NCBI GenBank assembly: GCA_003564735.1
Contig: PXEK01000271.1
Location: forward strand, 1-5,011
Source: Cryomorphaceae bacterium
Lineage (GTDB): Bacteria > Bacteroidota > Bacteroidia > Flavobacteriales_G > Salibacteraceae
DNA length: 5,011 nucleotides
Direction of reading: 5' to 3'
This document shows positions 1-5,011 of the stretch, piece by piece (positions within the stretch are counted from its first letter, which is position 1; each line of letters begins with the position of its first letter). The position numbers and the translations under genes are program-made. The notes under the pieces are model-generated. The model was given only the letters and a program-made list of their open reading frames with translations. It had not been told where the DNA came from and did no database searches.

Positions 1-163
1 CCGCCGCATAAGTTTTTCCACTGCCGGTAGGCGCATTGATAAGCACATTACGACCTTGAGCATAGGCGTTCCACGCTTCTTTTTGAAAGGCTAAAGGCTT
101 CCATTGTTTATTTTTAAACCAACGGTTTAAATAAGTTATGTGCTCTTTACTTTTCACCAACAT
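1..163 (-). CDS. DExH-box helicase, N-terminal part (probably ligase-associated type), cut by window start
   Basis: This is the first 54 codons of a minus-strand gene whose remainder lies beyond base 1. Reading down from the ATG at 163-161, the protein starts MLVKSKEHITYL, then has a W-F-K-x-K-x-W-K-P-L-x-F-Q region with the Q of a helicase Q-motif, then NAPTGSGKT at about residues 43-51. That last stretch is a Walker A (motif I) ATP-binding loop of superfamily 2 helicases. The short 'WKPxxFQxxxW' lead-in directly before motif I matches my memory of Lhr-like, DNA-ligase-associated DExH helicases, which take part in bacterial DNA repair and are often encoded near an ATP-dependent ligase and a metallo-beta-lactamase-fold exonuclease. 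Helicase identity is well supported; the subfamily is inference, because motifs II-VI and the neighbours are outside the window. The ATG at 163 is chosen because it is the only ATG in the open frame before the Q-motif. The gene is transcribed divergently from lgt. Confidence 0.75.
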   Translation of the reverse strand, partial: MLVKSKEHITYLNRWFKNKQWKPLAFQKEAWNAYAQGRNVLINAPTGSGKTYAA

Positions 164-164
164 A

Positions 165-256
165 CAAAGTGTAAAACACGAGTATTGTTGCACTGTCACT
201 AACGAAAAGAAACAAAGCTTCTGTATTTCAACACATCACAGTTCAAAGTTTAAAAC
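165..256. repeat. Imperfect direct repeat and A/T palindrome in the helicase-lgt intergenic region
   Basis: The 153-bp divergent spacer (164-316) holds two copies of a 13-bp element, CAAAGTGTAAAAC at 165-177 and CAAAGTTTAAAAC at 244-256, which match at 12 of 13 positions. The second copy is also part of an inverted repeat, AAAGTTT-A-AAACTTT at 245-259. Read on the minus strand, each copy ends in ACTTTG, loosely like the Bacteroidota -7 element. They could be regulatory sites or degenerate minus-strand promoter elements. In AT-rich DNA chance similarity is also possible. Confidence 0.35.
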
Positions 257-283
257 TTTAATGCCATTCAAATTCAAAACACG

Positions 284-291
284 TACATTTG
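284..291 (+). promoter_or_regulatory. Candidate -7 promoter element for lgt
   Basis: TACATTTG matches the Bacteroidota -7 consensus TAnnTTTG exactly and ends 25 bp before the lgt ATG, so transcription would start around 296-300 with a leader of roughly 20 nt. No clear TTG-type -33 element lies at the expected distance; the region there is the A/T palindrome at 245-259. There is no Shine-Dalgarno sequence before the ATG, only an A-rich stretch, as is usual in this phylum. Confidence 0.45.
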
Positions 292-316
292 TCGCTCAAT
301 ACTCAAACACAAATAT

Positions 317-1141
317 ATGCTGAACACAGCACAAATTTACTGGAATTTTGATCCGCGCTTTTTTCCGTCGCTCTTTGAAAATATAGGCCTGGAGCCTAGG
401 TGGTACGGACTCCTTTTTGCGGCGGGCTTTTTGGTGGGCTTTCAAATCATTAAAAAAATTCTCAAAATAGAAAACCGACCCGAGCAGTGGGCAGATTCGC
501 TGCTTATTTATGTAATGGTCGGAACCGTATTGGGAGCAAGATTAGGGCACGTGTTTTTTTATGATTGGGCGTACTACAGTCAAAACCTAAATGAAATTTT
601 AATGATATGGAAGGGCGGACTGGCAAGCCACGGAGCCGCAGCGGGAAATATTATAGCCCTGTACATTTGGTCTAAAAAAGTTTCTAAACAACACGTTTTA
701 TGGACACTCGATCGCGTAGTGATTACCATTGCTCTGGCAGGAGCGTTTATAAGGCTGGGCAACTTCTTAAACTCAGAAATCATAGGAAGCCCTACAAATG
801 TACCATGGGCGGTGGTTTTTATGCAAGTAGATTCCATTCCCCGCCACCCGTCACAAATTTATGAAGCAGTGGCTTACCTTGGTATATTCACTATTCTATA
901 CTTGAGTTATTTCAAATTTGGTAAGGGAAACCAAAGGGGTTTTATTTTTGGTGCGTTCCTGTCTCTCGTTTTCGGTTTTCGATTTTTAATTGAATTCCTC
1001 AAAGCCGAACAAAAAGACTTCGAAGTAGAAATGGTATTGAATATGGGACAGTGGTTGAGCATTCCACTCGTTTTGGCCGGACTCTACTTTTTGTGGGCCG
1101 GCTCAAGAAATCCCACAGAGGTAAAGGGCTCTGACCAATAA
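317..1141 (+). CDS. lgt: Prolipoprotein diacylglyceryl transferase (Lgt)
   Basis: Lgt is an inner-membrane enzyme that transfers diacylglycerol from phosphatidylglycerol to the lipobox cysteine of prolipoproteins, the first step of lipoprotein maturation. The 274-residue product has the family's length and several hydrophobic segments (about 29-45, 62-80, 105-118, 133-148, 186-200, 208-226, 246-262). Visible family motifs, in order, are RWYG (28-31), GARLGHVFFY (73-82), GGLASHG with the essential-type His105, RLGNFLNSEIIG (146-157) matching the Lgt signature with Arg146 and Asn149, HPSQIYE (177-183), and FRFLIEF (221-227) carrying the late conserved Arg222. The segment after His105 reads HGA rather than the HGG of the E. 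coli enzyme; I believe this occurs in other Bacteroidota Lgt proteins, so it is probably not a defect. The gene is divergent from the helicase and followed 104 bp later by the DUF3078 gene. Three other genes here encode predicted lipoproteins, which would be its substrates. Confidence 0.97.
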   Translation: MLNTAQIYWNFDPRFFPSLFENIGLEPRWYGLLFAAGFLVGFQIIKKILKIENRPEQWADSLLIYVMVGTVLGARLGHVFFYDWAYYSQNLNEILMIWKGGLASHGAAAGNIIALYIWSKKVSKQHVLWTLDRVVITIALAGAFIRLGNFLNSEIIGSPTNVPWAVVFMQVDSIPRHPSQIYEAVAYLGIFTILYLSYFKFGKGNQRGFIFGAFLSLVFGFRFLIEFLKAEQKDFEVEMVLNMGQWLSIPLVLAGLYFLWAGSRNPTEVKGSDQ

Positions 1142-1160
1142 ACACTTACAACGCTGCCAA

Positions 1161-1217
1161 TTTGATTAAATTTCACCCGAATTTTATTTGGTGTTTTTTA
1201 AAAACAACCTTCTTTTG
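1161..1217 (+). promoter_or_regulatory. Candidate promoter(s) for the DUF3078 gene
   Basis: Two imperfect Bacteroidota-type promoters can be drawn. The first uses TTTG at 1161-1164 as -33 and, after 18 bp, TTTATTTG at 1183-1190 as -7. The second uses TTTG at 1187-1190 and, after 19 bp, TTCTTTTG at 1210-1217. Each differs from TAnnTTTG at the second base. The spacing is right in both cases, so separate transcription of the DUF3078 gene is plausible, but read-through from lgt cannot be excluded because no terminator is visible in 1142-1245. Confidence 0.3.
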
Positions 1218-1245
1218 CACTCCCAAACTAAAACGGTTATTTATT

Positions 1246-2187
1246 ATGAAAAAAACTTTACTCGCGTTTTTCACAACGTTCCTAATACTTGTAGGTTCTT
1301 TGGCACTTGCACAAGATGAAACCAAAGACACCACAAACTGGAAAGGTTCAGGAACATTCTCCATTACCGGTTCACAAGTGAGCCTTACCAATTGGCAGGC
1401 GGGTGGCGAAAGCTCTGTAGCATTAAACGGTTTCTTCAATTACCAACTTCAATACAACAAAGGCCGTTTAAGATGGCGAAATCTCGCCGAGGCGGCTTTT
1501 GGTACTTCCCGACTTTCAGAAGGTGACTTCTTTAAAACCGACGACCGCTATGAAATTGGCTCGCGATTGGGTTATCGAATGAATGAAGATTACACCTTCA
1601 CCGGCTTCACCACCTTTAGAACACAATTTACCGAAGGTTTTACAACCGACGGCCAAACGGGAGAAGTGAGACGAATTTCTCACGCATTTGCCCCGGCTTA
1701 CTTACTCGGTGGTTTAGGTGTGGAATGGGAAAAGTACGAATGGCTCAACATTAACGTCTCGCCGCTATCCGCTCGTATCACTCATGTTAGACTTCAAGAA
1801 CTTGCCGACAGGGGCGAATTTGGGGTGAAATCCGCCGAATTTGATGATGCCGGGAATAAAATTGCCGACGGCAACCGAACACGATATGAGTTTGGTGGGT
1901 ACGTTAGAGTACACATCAAAAAAGAGGTTTTCAAAAATGTATCCGTTGAAACCCGTGCCGATTTCTTCTCTAACTACATCGAAAAACCGCAAAACCTCAA
2001 CGTAACTTGGGATTTAATGGTGAACATGAAAGTGAACAGCTGGTTGAGTGCCAACATCACCACCAACCTCATTTATGATGATGACATTCGCGTGCGTGTA
2101 GGAACCGATGAAGCCGGAAACCCCATCACGGGTCCGCGCACACAATTCAAACAAGTTTTAGGTGTAGGTTTATCCTTTACCATCTAA
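1246..2187 (+). CDS. DUF3078 family secreted beta-rich protein (probable outer-membrane protein)
   Basis: The 313-residue product matches what I know of DUF3078, a Bacteroidota-specific family of unknown function thought to sit in the outer membrane. A Sec signal peptide is clear: MKK, a hydrophobic core at 5-19, and an A-L-A site with likely cleavage between Ala22 and Gln23. Family hallmarks follow: LTNWQAGGE (47-55), FRTQF, APAYLLGGLG, ISPL-like NVSPLSARIT, EFGGYV, a FSNYIEKPQN block, and the C-terminal ANITTNLIYDDDI (ending at residue 281) with GPRTQFKQVLGVGLSFTI at the end. The alternating polar/hydrophobic pattern and the terminal strand fit a beta-barrel-like protein, but its molecular role is unknown. 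The start at 1246 is preferred over an in-frame TTG at 1162 because only the later one gives a signal peptide at the true N-terminus and because the candidate promoter elements lie between the two. A strong terminator follows 23 bp after the stop. Confidence 0.95.
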   Translation: MKKTLLAFFTTFLILVGSLALAQDETKDTTNWKGSGTFSITGSQVSLTNWQAGGESSVALNGFFNYQLQYNKGRLRWRNLAEAAFGTSRLSEGDFFKTDDRYEIGSRLGYRMNEDYTFTGFTTFRTQFTEGFTTDGQTGEVRRISHAFAPAYLLGGLGVEWEKYEWLNINVSPLSARITHVRLQELADRGEFGVKSAEFDDAGNKIADGNRTRYEFGGYVRVHIKKEVFKNVSVETRADFFSNYIEKPQNLNVTWDLMVNMKVNSWLSANITTNLIYDDDIRVRVGTDEAGNPITGPRTQFKQVLGVGLSFTI

Positions 2188-2210
2188 AATTCAAATACCA
2201 AACTACTACG

Positions 2211-2248
2211 AAAACGCCCATAACTCTCGAGTTTTGGGCGTTTTTTTT
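2211..2248. terminator. Rho-independent terminator between convergent genes
   Basis: AAAACGCCCA (2211-2220) pairs perfectly with TGGGCGTTTT (2235-2244), giving a 10-bp outer stem. Inside it AACT (2222-2225) pairs with AGTT (2230-2233) around a 4-nt loop, separated from the outer stem by one T-T mismatch. An eight-T tract runs 2241-2248. This terminates the DUF3078 transcript. On the minus strand the hairpin is followed by only four T, but since it lies 28 bp beyond the stop of the converging lipoprotein gene it may work in both directions. Confidence 0.9.
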
Positions 2249-2276
2249 ACCCCGTACTGCTAGCAAGTTCGTAATT

Positions 2277-2942
2277 TTACTCTACTCCTTTGGGTGTTGA
2301 ATCTAATGCAAAAAACTGATCTGTATTGACAAACACCGCACGCAAATTCATTTCAGCCGCTTTTTCTCGTTTATTTTTCAGTACCGTATTTACAGCATCG
2401 GTTACAGGACCTTCAAAAGCCAAAGTCCATAAAACAACCACGGTATAGTTCGGGGGTTCGTCATTTTGGTCAGAACCCCAAACGCCGGCAGGTAAAACAA
2501 AAGACTCGTCAATTTCAACGGCAGATTGAGGAGGAAAAACACCAAACCGATGATCGTAATTCCAATTCAAACCGGAAGCGCCGGCCGGCACATAACAGTT
2601 GGCGTGATAAGAAACTACTTCGTGTTGGGCGTTCAAATATATCATTTGAACGGGCTGCTTTAAATCTTTGGCACTTAAAAAGTCTTGACCGGCGGTTACT
2701 TCCTTCGCAAACTTCTCCAAACGGTCACCGGCCCAATACATTTGTTCCACCCCGTCGAAATCTGAAAAATCGAAGCCGGCAAGAAAAACTTCACAAGCTT
2801 GTTTATCAAATTTTTCTAAATCGGTAATACCGTAATACTTTTTCACGAGCCAATCGCAAGAGGTAAGTGAAACGCAAAGCATAAGAACAGTACACCGAAA
2901 TAACAAGACCTGATACCGCTTAGATTTAAATCGTTTTTTCAT
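2277..2942 (-). CDS. Lipoprotein with a possible degenerate thioredoxin-like C-terminal segment
   Basis: I do not recognise a named family for this 221-residue protein. It begins with a basic N-terminus (KKRFKSKRY), a hydrophobic core at 12-27 and a lipobox L-T-S-C, so Cys29 would be the lipidated residue and the mature protein a periplasm-facing lipoprotein. The mature part has two cysteines, Cys50 and Cys116, which could form a disulfide. Residues 165-212 read like the core of a thioredoxin fold: a hydrophobic strand (TVVVLWTLAF), then E-G-P-V at 177-180 where TlpA-like proteins carry C-G-P-C, then an amphipathic helix (about 181-198), then a second strand (LRAVFVNTD). If this is right, both redox cysteines are lost and it would not be an oxidoreductase. 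The rest of a thioredoxin fold is not visible before the stop, so the assignment is tentative. It converges on the DUF3078 gene and diverges from the M20 gene. Confidence 0.85.
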   Translation of the reverse strand: MKKRFKSKRYQVLLFRCTVLMLCVSLTSCDWLVKKYYGITDLEKFDKQACEVFLAGFDFSDFDGVEQMYWAGDRLEKFAKEVTAGQDFLSAKDLKQPVQMIYLNAQHEVVSYHANCYVPAGASGLNWNYDHRFGVFPPQSAVEIDESFVLPAGVWGSDQNDEPPNYTVVVLWTLAFEGPVTDAVNTVLKNKREKAAEMNLRAVFVNTDQFFALDSTPKGVE

Positions 2943-2951
2943 ACAAGGTTA

Positions 2952-2980
2952 CAAATGTAAACAAAACGGCGTATCGCCAA
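2952..2980 (-). promoter_or_regulatory. Candidate promoter for the minus-strand lipoprotein gene
   Basis: On the minus strand TACATTTG (2959-2952) is an exact TAnnTTTG -7 element, with TTG (2980-2978) as the -33 core 18 bp upstream, which is a normal spacing. The -7 element ends only 9 nt before the ATG at 2942, so the transcript would have almost no leader. A small inverted repeat GGCG-TAT-CGCC at 2968-2978 lies in the spacer. Confidence 0.45.
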
Positions 2981-2987
2981 GTTTATG

Positions 2988-2995
2988 TACTTTTG
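2988..2995 (+). promoter_or_regulatory. Candidate -7 promoter element for the M20-lipoprotein-Sco operon
   Basis: TACTTTTG is an exact match to TAnnTTTG and ends 7 nt before the ATG at 3003, predicting a leaderless or nearly leaderless mRNA. It lies downstream of the alternative ATG at 2985, which argues against that earlier start. No TTG-type -33 element is seen near 2963-2970; that position overlaps the spacer of the divergent minus-strand promoter. Confidence 0.45.
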
Positions 2996-3002
2996 TCCTT
3001 CT

Positions 3003-4199
3003 ATGAAAGATATTCGCGACGTAAAAGAAGCCGTTCAACAAAAAGCAGAAAACATCTACGATGAGTTGCTGGAGGTAAGAAGACACCTGCACAGCAACCC
3101 CGAACTATCTTATGAAGAGTTCAAAACATCAGAGTACGTTTGCGAATTCTTGCGTAAAGAGGGTATTCCCTTCAAGCACGGTTGGGTCAAAACGGGCATT
3201 ACGGCCGAAATTCAAGGAAACGGCCCCGGAAAAAGAATTGCCCTGCGCGCCGATATGGACGCCCTGCCCATCACCGAGAAAACAAATTTGCCCTTTGCCT
3301 CGAAAAACAAAGGCGTTATGCACGCTTGCGGACACGATGTTCACACCTCATGTCTGCTCGGAGCGGCCAAAATACTCAACTCATTAAAAAACTCGTTTAG
3401 CGGAACAATTCAGCTCATTTTTCAGCCCGGTGAAGAAAGATTGCCGGGCGGTGCCTCCCTCATGTTAAAAGAAGGCATATTTAAAAAGAGTAAACCCGAG
3501 GCAGTAATAGGTCAGCACGTTTATCCCCAACTCCCTGCAGGGCAAGTGGGCTTTAAGCCGGGTATGTACATGGCCTCGGCAGATGAGCTTCACGTTACCG
3601 TAAAAGGAAAAGGAGGTCACGCCGCGCTCCCGCACAACTTAGTAGATCCCATCCTCATCAGTGCCCACATGATTACCGCCTTACAACAAGTCATCAGCAG
3701 GAACAAAAACACATTAACTCCCGGCATATTGTCTTTCGGCTACATCAGCGGCGAGGGAGCAACCAACGTCATTCCCAACGAGGTAAAAATCAAAGGCACT
3801 TTTAGAACCATGGATGAAGAGTTCCGCACAGAGGCTCATGAAAAAATGACCCGCATAGCCAAAGGAGTTGTTGAAGGCCTCGGGGGTGAGGTAGATTTCA
3901 AAATAGACAAAGGTTACCCCTGCGTCTACAATGATGAAGAGGTTACCGCCCGGTGTATGAGCTACGCAAAAGATTACTTAGGTGAAAACAACGTCAAACT
4001 GCTCGATTTACGCATGACGGCTGAAGATTTTGCCTATTACACTCAAACCGCACCCGGGTGTTTTTACCGCTTGGGAACCGCTTTTCCCGATAGGGAAAAC
4101 CCGGGACTGCATCATCCCGAGTTTAACGTTAACGAAGAATCTCTTAAAACAGGAATAGGCTTAATGGCCTACATAACAATCAAACAATTACAACAATGA
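3003..4199 (+). CDS. M20 family metal-dependent amidohydrolase (N-acyl-amino-acid / hippurate hydrolase type)
   Basis: The 398-residue cytoplasmic enzyme belongs to the M20D group (hippuricase, N-acyl-L-amino-acid amidohydrolase, IAA-amino-acid hydrolase), which cleave the amide bond of N-acylated amino acids with a two-metal centre. Visible features, numbered from the ATG at 3003: RRHLHSNPELSYEE (about 26-39); ADMDALPITE (83-92); HACGHDVHT with metal-ligand type Cys109 and His111; QPGEE with Glu144 as the likely general base and Glu145 as a ligand; GQHVYP with His172; GKGGHAALPH with lid-domain His206; TAEDFAYY (about 339-346); and GLHHPEF with ligand His370. All expected catalytic positions are present. 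The lid/dimerisation domain spans about 180-285. There is no signal peptide. The exact acyl substrate cannot be read from sequence. An ATG six codons earlier (2985) is in frame but lies upstream of the -7 element. The stop overlaps the next start as ATGA, which indicates translational coupling. Confidence 0.95.
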   Translation: MKDIRDVKEAVQQKAENIYDELLEVRRHLHSNPELSYEEFKTSEYVCEFLRKEGIPFKHGWVKTGITAEIQGNGPGKRIALRADMDALPITEKTNLPFASKNKGVMHACGHDVHTSCLLGAAKILNSLKNSFSGTIQLIFQPGEERLPGGASLMLKEGIFKKSKPEAVIGQHVYPQLPAGQVGFKPGMYMASADELHVTVKGKGGHAALPHNLVDPILISAHMITALQQVISRNKNTLTPGILSFGYISGEGATNVIPNEVKIKGTFRTMDEEFRTEAHEKMTRIAKGVVEGLGGEVDFKIDKGYPCVYNDEEVTARCMSYAKDYLGENNVKLLDLRMTAEDFAYYTQTAPGCFYRLGTAFPDRENPGLHHPEFNVNEESLKTGIGLMAYITIKQLQQ

Positions 4200-4657
4200 A
4201 AAAAGTGATATTAGCCGCAATGGCGGCATTTGCTTTATATGCGTGCGACGACGCATCAAGCAACGCGCAAAACGAAGAAAAAGAAACCAAAACCGAACAA
4301 AATGAAGGCTCTGAAGGTCTCATGTCAGAGGTAATGGAGGTTCACGACGAATACATGCCCAAAATGGACGACATCCATATGGCTGAAGAAAATCTTCAAA
4401 TGATGATTGACTCTTTGCAAAATGCCGACGAACCCAACGAGGAAGTTATTGAGAACCTCACTCAAATTCAAAGTGAATTAAGTCAAGCCGGTGAAGGCAT
4501 GATGGACTGGATGCGCGGTTTCAAAAAGCCCGGCGACGACATGAATAATGACGATGTTCAAGAATATTTAGAACAACAAAAGAAACTCATGAAAGATGTG
4601 GGTCGTATGATGGATGAATCGCTTCAAAAAGCAGATTCGGCATTATCGTCAAAATAA
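4196..4657 (+). CDS. Small acidic Met-rich helical lipoprotein upstream of Sco
   Basis: This 153-residue product has an MKK start, a short hydrophobic core (4-15) and lipobox L-Y-A-C, making Cys17 the lipidated residue. Residues 18-42 are a polar, Glu/Lys/Asn-rich linker. The rest is predicted all-helical, probably coiled-coil: 43-75, 80-98 and 117-148, with a central GMMDWMRGF turn around 101-109. It contains 16 Met in 137 mature residues. Its only two His, at 50 and 61, lie in series with Met43, 47, 54 and 57 at alternating 4/3 spacing. Relatives in flavobacteria are, as I recall, often annotated 'viral A-type inclusion protein', a label based on coiled-coil similarity that says nothing of function. 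The start overlaps the M20 stop by four bases and the Sco start is 6 nt after its stop, so the three genes are likely cotranscribed. A role with Sco in copper handling is a guess. Confidence 0.9.
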   Translation: MKKVILAAMAAFALYACDDASSNAQNEEKETKTEQNEGSEGLMSEVMEVHDEYMPKMDDIHMAEENLQMMIDSLQNADEPNEEVIENLTQIQSELSQAGEGMMDWMRGFKKPGDDMNNDDVQEYLEQQKKLMKDVGRMMDESLQKADSALSSK

Positions 4658-4663
4658 CATAGC

Positions 4664-5011
4664 ATGAAATACAAATCAATACTAGCGGCGACCTTATTGG
4701 TCGCCGTTTTTGGATGTAACAACGAAACAAAAGACGTCACCAAAAAAGAACTCCCCCTTTATGGTGAATACACCGATCTTGTTATTGACGAGAACGGTGA
4801 AGAGCGAATAGATACCAACTATCGCCAAATTAACAACTTTGCCGTAATAAATCAGGACAGCCAAGTCATTACCGAAGATGATTTCGACGGAAAAATACGT
4901 GTGGTCGATTTCTTTTTCACCTCCTGCCCCACCATTTGCCCCGATATGAAAAAGCAAATGAAACGCATCTACGATAAATACGAAGATAACGACCGCGTTA
5001 TCTTCGTATTT
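4664..5011 (+). CDS. Sco1/SenC/PrrC-family lipoprotein, N-terminal 116 residues, cut by window end
   Basis: Sco proteins are membrane-anchored, thioredoxin-fold proteins that deliver copper to the CuA site of cytochrome c oxidase or reduce its thiols. The visible part starts MKYK, has a hydrophobic core to residue 17, and a V-F-G-C lipobox giving lipidated Cys18, so anchoring is by lipid rather than by the transmembrane helix of mitochondrial Sco1. After a linker come INNFAVINQDSQVIT (about 56-70), the strand RVVDFFFTS, and the copper-binding C-P-T-I-C motif with Cys88 and Cys92, followed by PDMKKQMKRIYDKY. The conserved copper-ligand His and the last half of the domain lie beyond base 5011. 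It is third in the apparent operon after the M20 and Met-rich lipoprotein genes, with a 6-nt gap and no Shine-Dalgarno. Its signal-peptide codons contain a terminator-like hairpin, and its last bases form a long inverted repeat; both are listed separately. Confidence 0.92.
   Translation, partial: MKYKSILAATLLVAVFGCNNETKDVTKKELPLYGEYTDLVIDENGEERIDTNYRQINNFAVINQDSQVITEDDFDGKIRVVDFFFTSCPTICPDMKKQMKRIYDKYEDNDRVIFVF
4684..4711 (+). terminator. Terminator-like hairpin inside the Sco signal-peptide codons
   Basis: CGGCGACC (4686-4693) and GGTCGCCG (4699-4706) form a perfect 8-bp GC-rich stem around loop TTATT, extendable by a G-T and an A-T pair to 4684/4708, and followed directly by TTTTT (4707-4711). 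This is the shape of a Rho-independent terminator or attenuator, placed at codons 7-16 of the Sco gene. Function is not shown: the same bases also encode a normal lipoprotein signal peptide. Confidence 0.5.
4975..5011. repeat. Perfect 16-bp inverted repeat at the window end
   Basis: AAATACGAAGATAACG (4976-4991) is the exact reverse complement of CGTTATCTTCGTATTT (4996-5011), leaving a 4-nt loop ACCG (4992-4995). The right arm reaches the very last base, so the full length of the repeat is unknown. It falls inside the Sco coding sequence, where both arms translate without a stop (YEDNDRVIFVF). Confidence 0.9.

Noticed and set aside
138..323. A 61-codon plus-strand open frame across the helicase start and the intergenic region
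   Set aside because: It overlaps the helicase N-terminus and the lgt start, contains the lgt -7 element, and has a composition (Cys, Thr, Lys, Asn rich) typical of translated AT-rich spacer; no domain or signal peptide is visible.
1162..1245. Upstream TTG start extending the DUF3078 protein by 28 residues
   Set aside because: It would bury the clear MKK signal peptide and overlap the candidate promoter elements; the added residues resemble translated spacer.
2272..2279. TAATTTTA on the plus strand, close to a TAnnTTTG promoter element
   Set aside because: The last base differs from the consensus, and it would drive transcription only antisense to the lipoprotein gene, with no plus-strand gene downstream until 3003.
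2581..2588. CCGGCCGG palindrome within the minus-strand lipoprotein gene
   Set aside because: It is a short 8-bp palindrome encoding a Pro-Ala-Gly-Ala stretch, with no flanking structure or second copy to suggest function.
2985..3002. Upstream ATG adding six residues (MYFCPS) to the M20 enzyme
   Set aside because: The exact -7 element TACTTTTG at 2988-2995 lies within this extension, so the transcript would begin after this ATG.
3112..3400. Alternative-frame open frames inside the M20 gene on both strands
   Set aside because: They lie wholly inside a gene with every M20 catalytic motif intact; their Arg/Pro/Cys-rich translations are typical of off-frame reading.
4694..4957. Minus-strand open frame of 87 codons opposite the Sco gene
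   Set aside because: The plus-strand frame has a lipobox and the Sco CxxxC motif; the opposite frame is a shadow with no recognisable features.

Overview
The window looks like a stretch of ordinary chromosome from a member of the Bacteroidota, most likely order Flavobacteriales. The evidence is a DUF3078 outer-membrane-type protein, Bacteroidota-style promoter elements (TAnnTTTG), no Shine-Dalgarno sequences before the starts, and several small lipoproteins beginning MKK. It holds six protein-coding genes, two of them cut by the window edges. I see no rRNA, tRNA, CRISPR array, insertion sequence or phage gene.

Layout. Positions 1-163 (minus) are the N-terminus of a DExH-box helicase, probably the DNA-ligase-associated type. 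A 153-bp divergent intergenic region follows, then lgt (317-1141, plus), the enzyme that puts diacylglycerol on lipoprotein cysteines. Next is a secreted, beta-rich DUF3078 protein (1246-2187, plus), closed by a strong hairpin terminator at 2211-2248. This terminator lies between converging genes and probably also serves the minus-strand lipoprotein gene (2277-2942). That lipoprotein diverges from an M20 amidohydrolase gene (3003-4199, plus) across only 60 bp of compact promoter DNA. The M20 gene overlaps a small Met-rich lipoprotein gene by ATGA (4196-4657). Six bases later comes a Sco1/SenC-family lipoprotein (4664 to the window end). These last three form one apparent operon.

How the genes relate. 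Three of the six products carry lipoprotein signals and so would be substrates of Lgt, although nothing shows a specific link to this copy. The most suggestive pairing is the small lipoprotein with the Sco protein: its only two histidines and four methionines lie at 4-3-4-3-4 spacing, as if forming a Met/His face on a helix, next to a copper-chaperone-type gene. The minus-strand lipoprotein seems to end in a thioredoxin-like segment with the redox cysteines replaced (EGPV where CGPC would be).

Two DNA-level oddities stand out, both inside the Sco gene: a terminator-like hairpin in its signal-peptide codons, and a perfect 16-bp inverted repeat running to the last base of the window. No clearly new multi-gene system is visible. 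The findings are modest hypotheses drawn from these genes.
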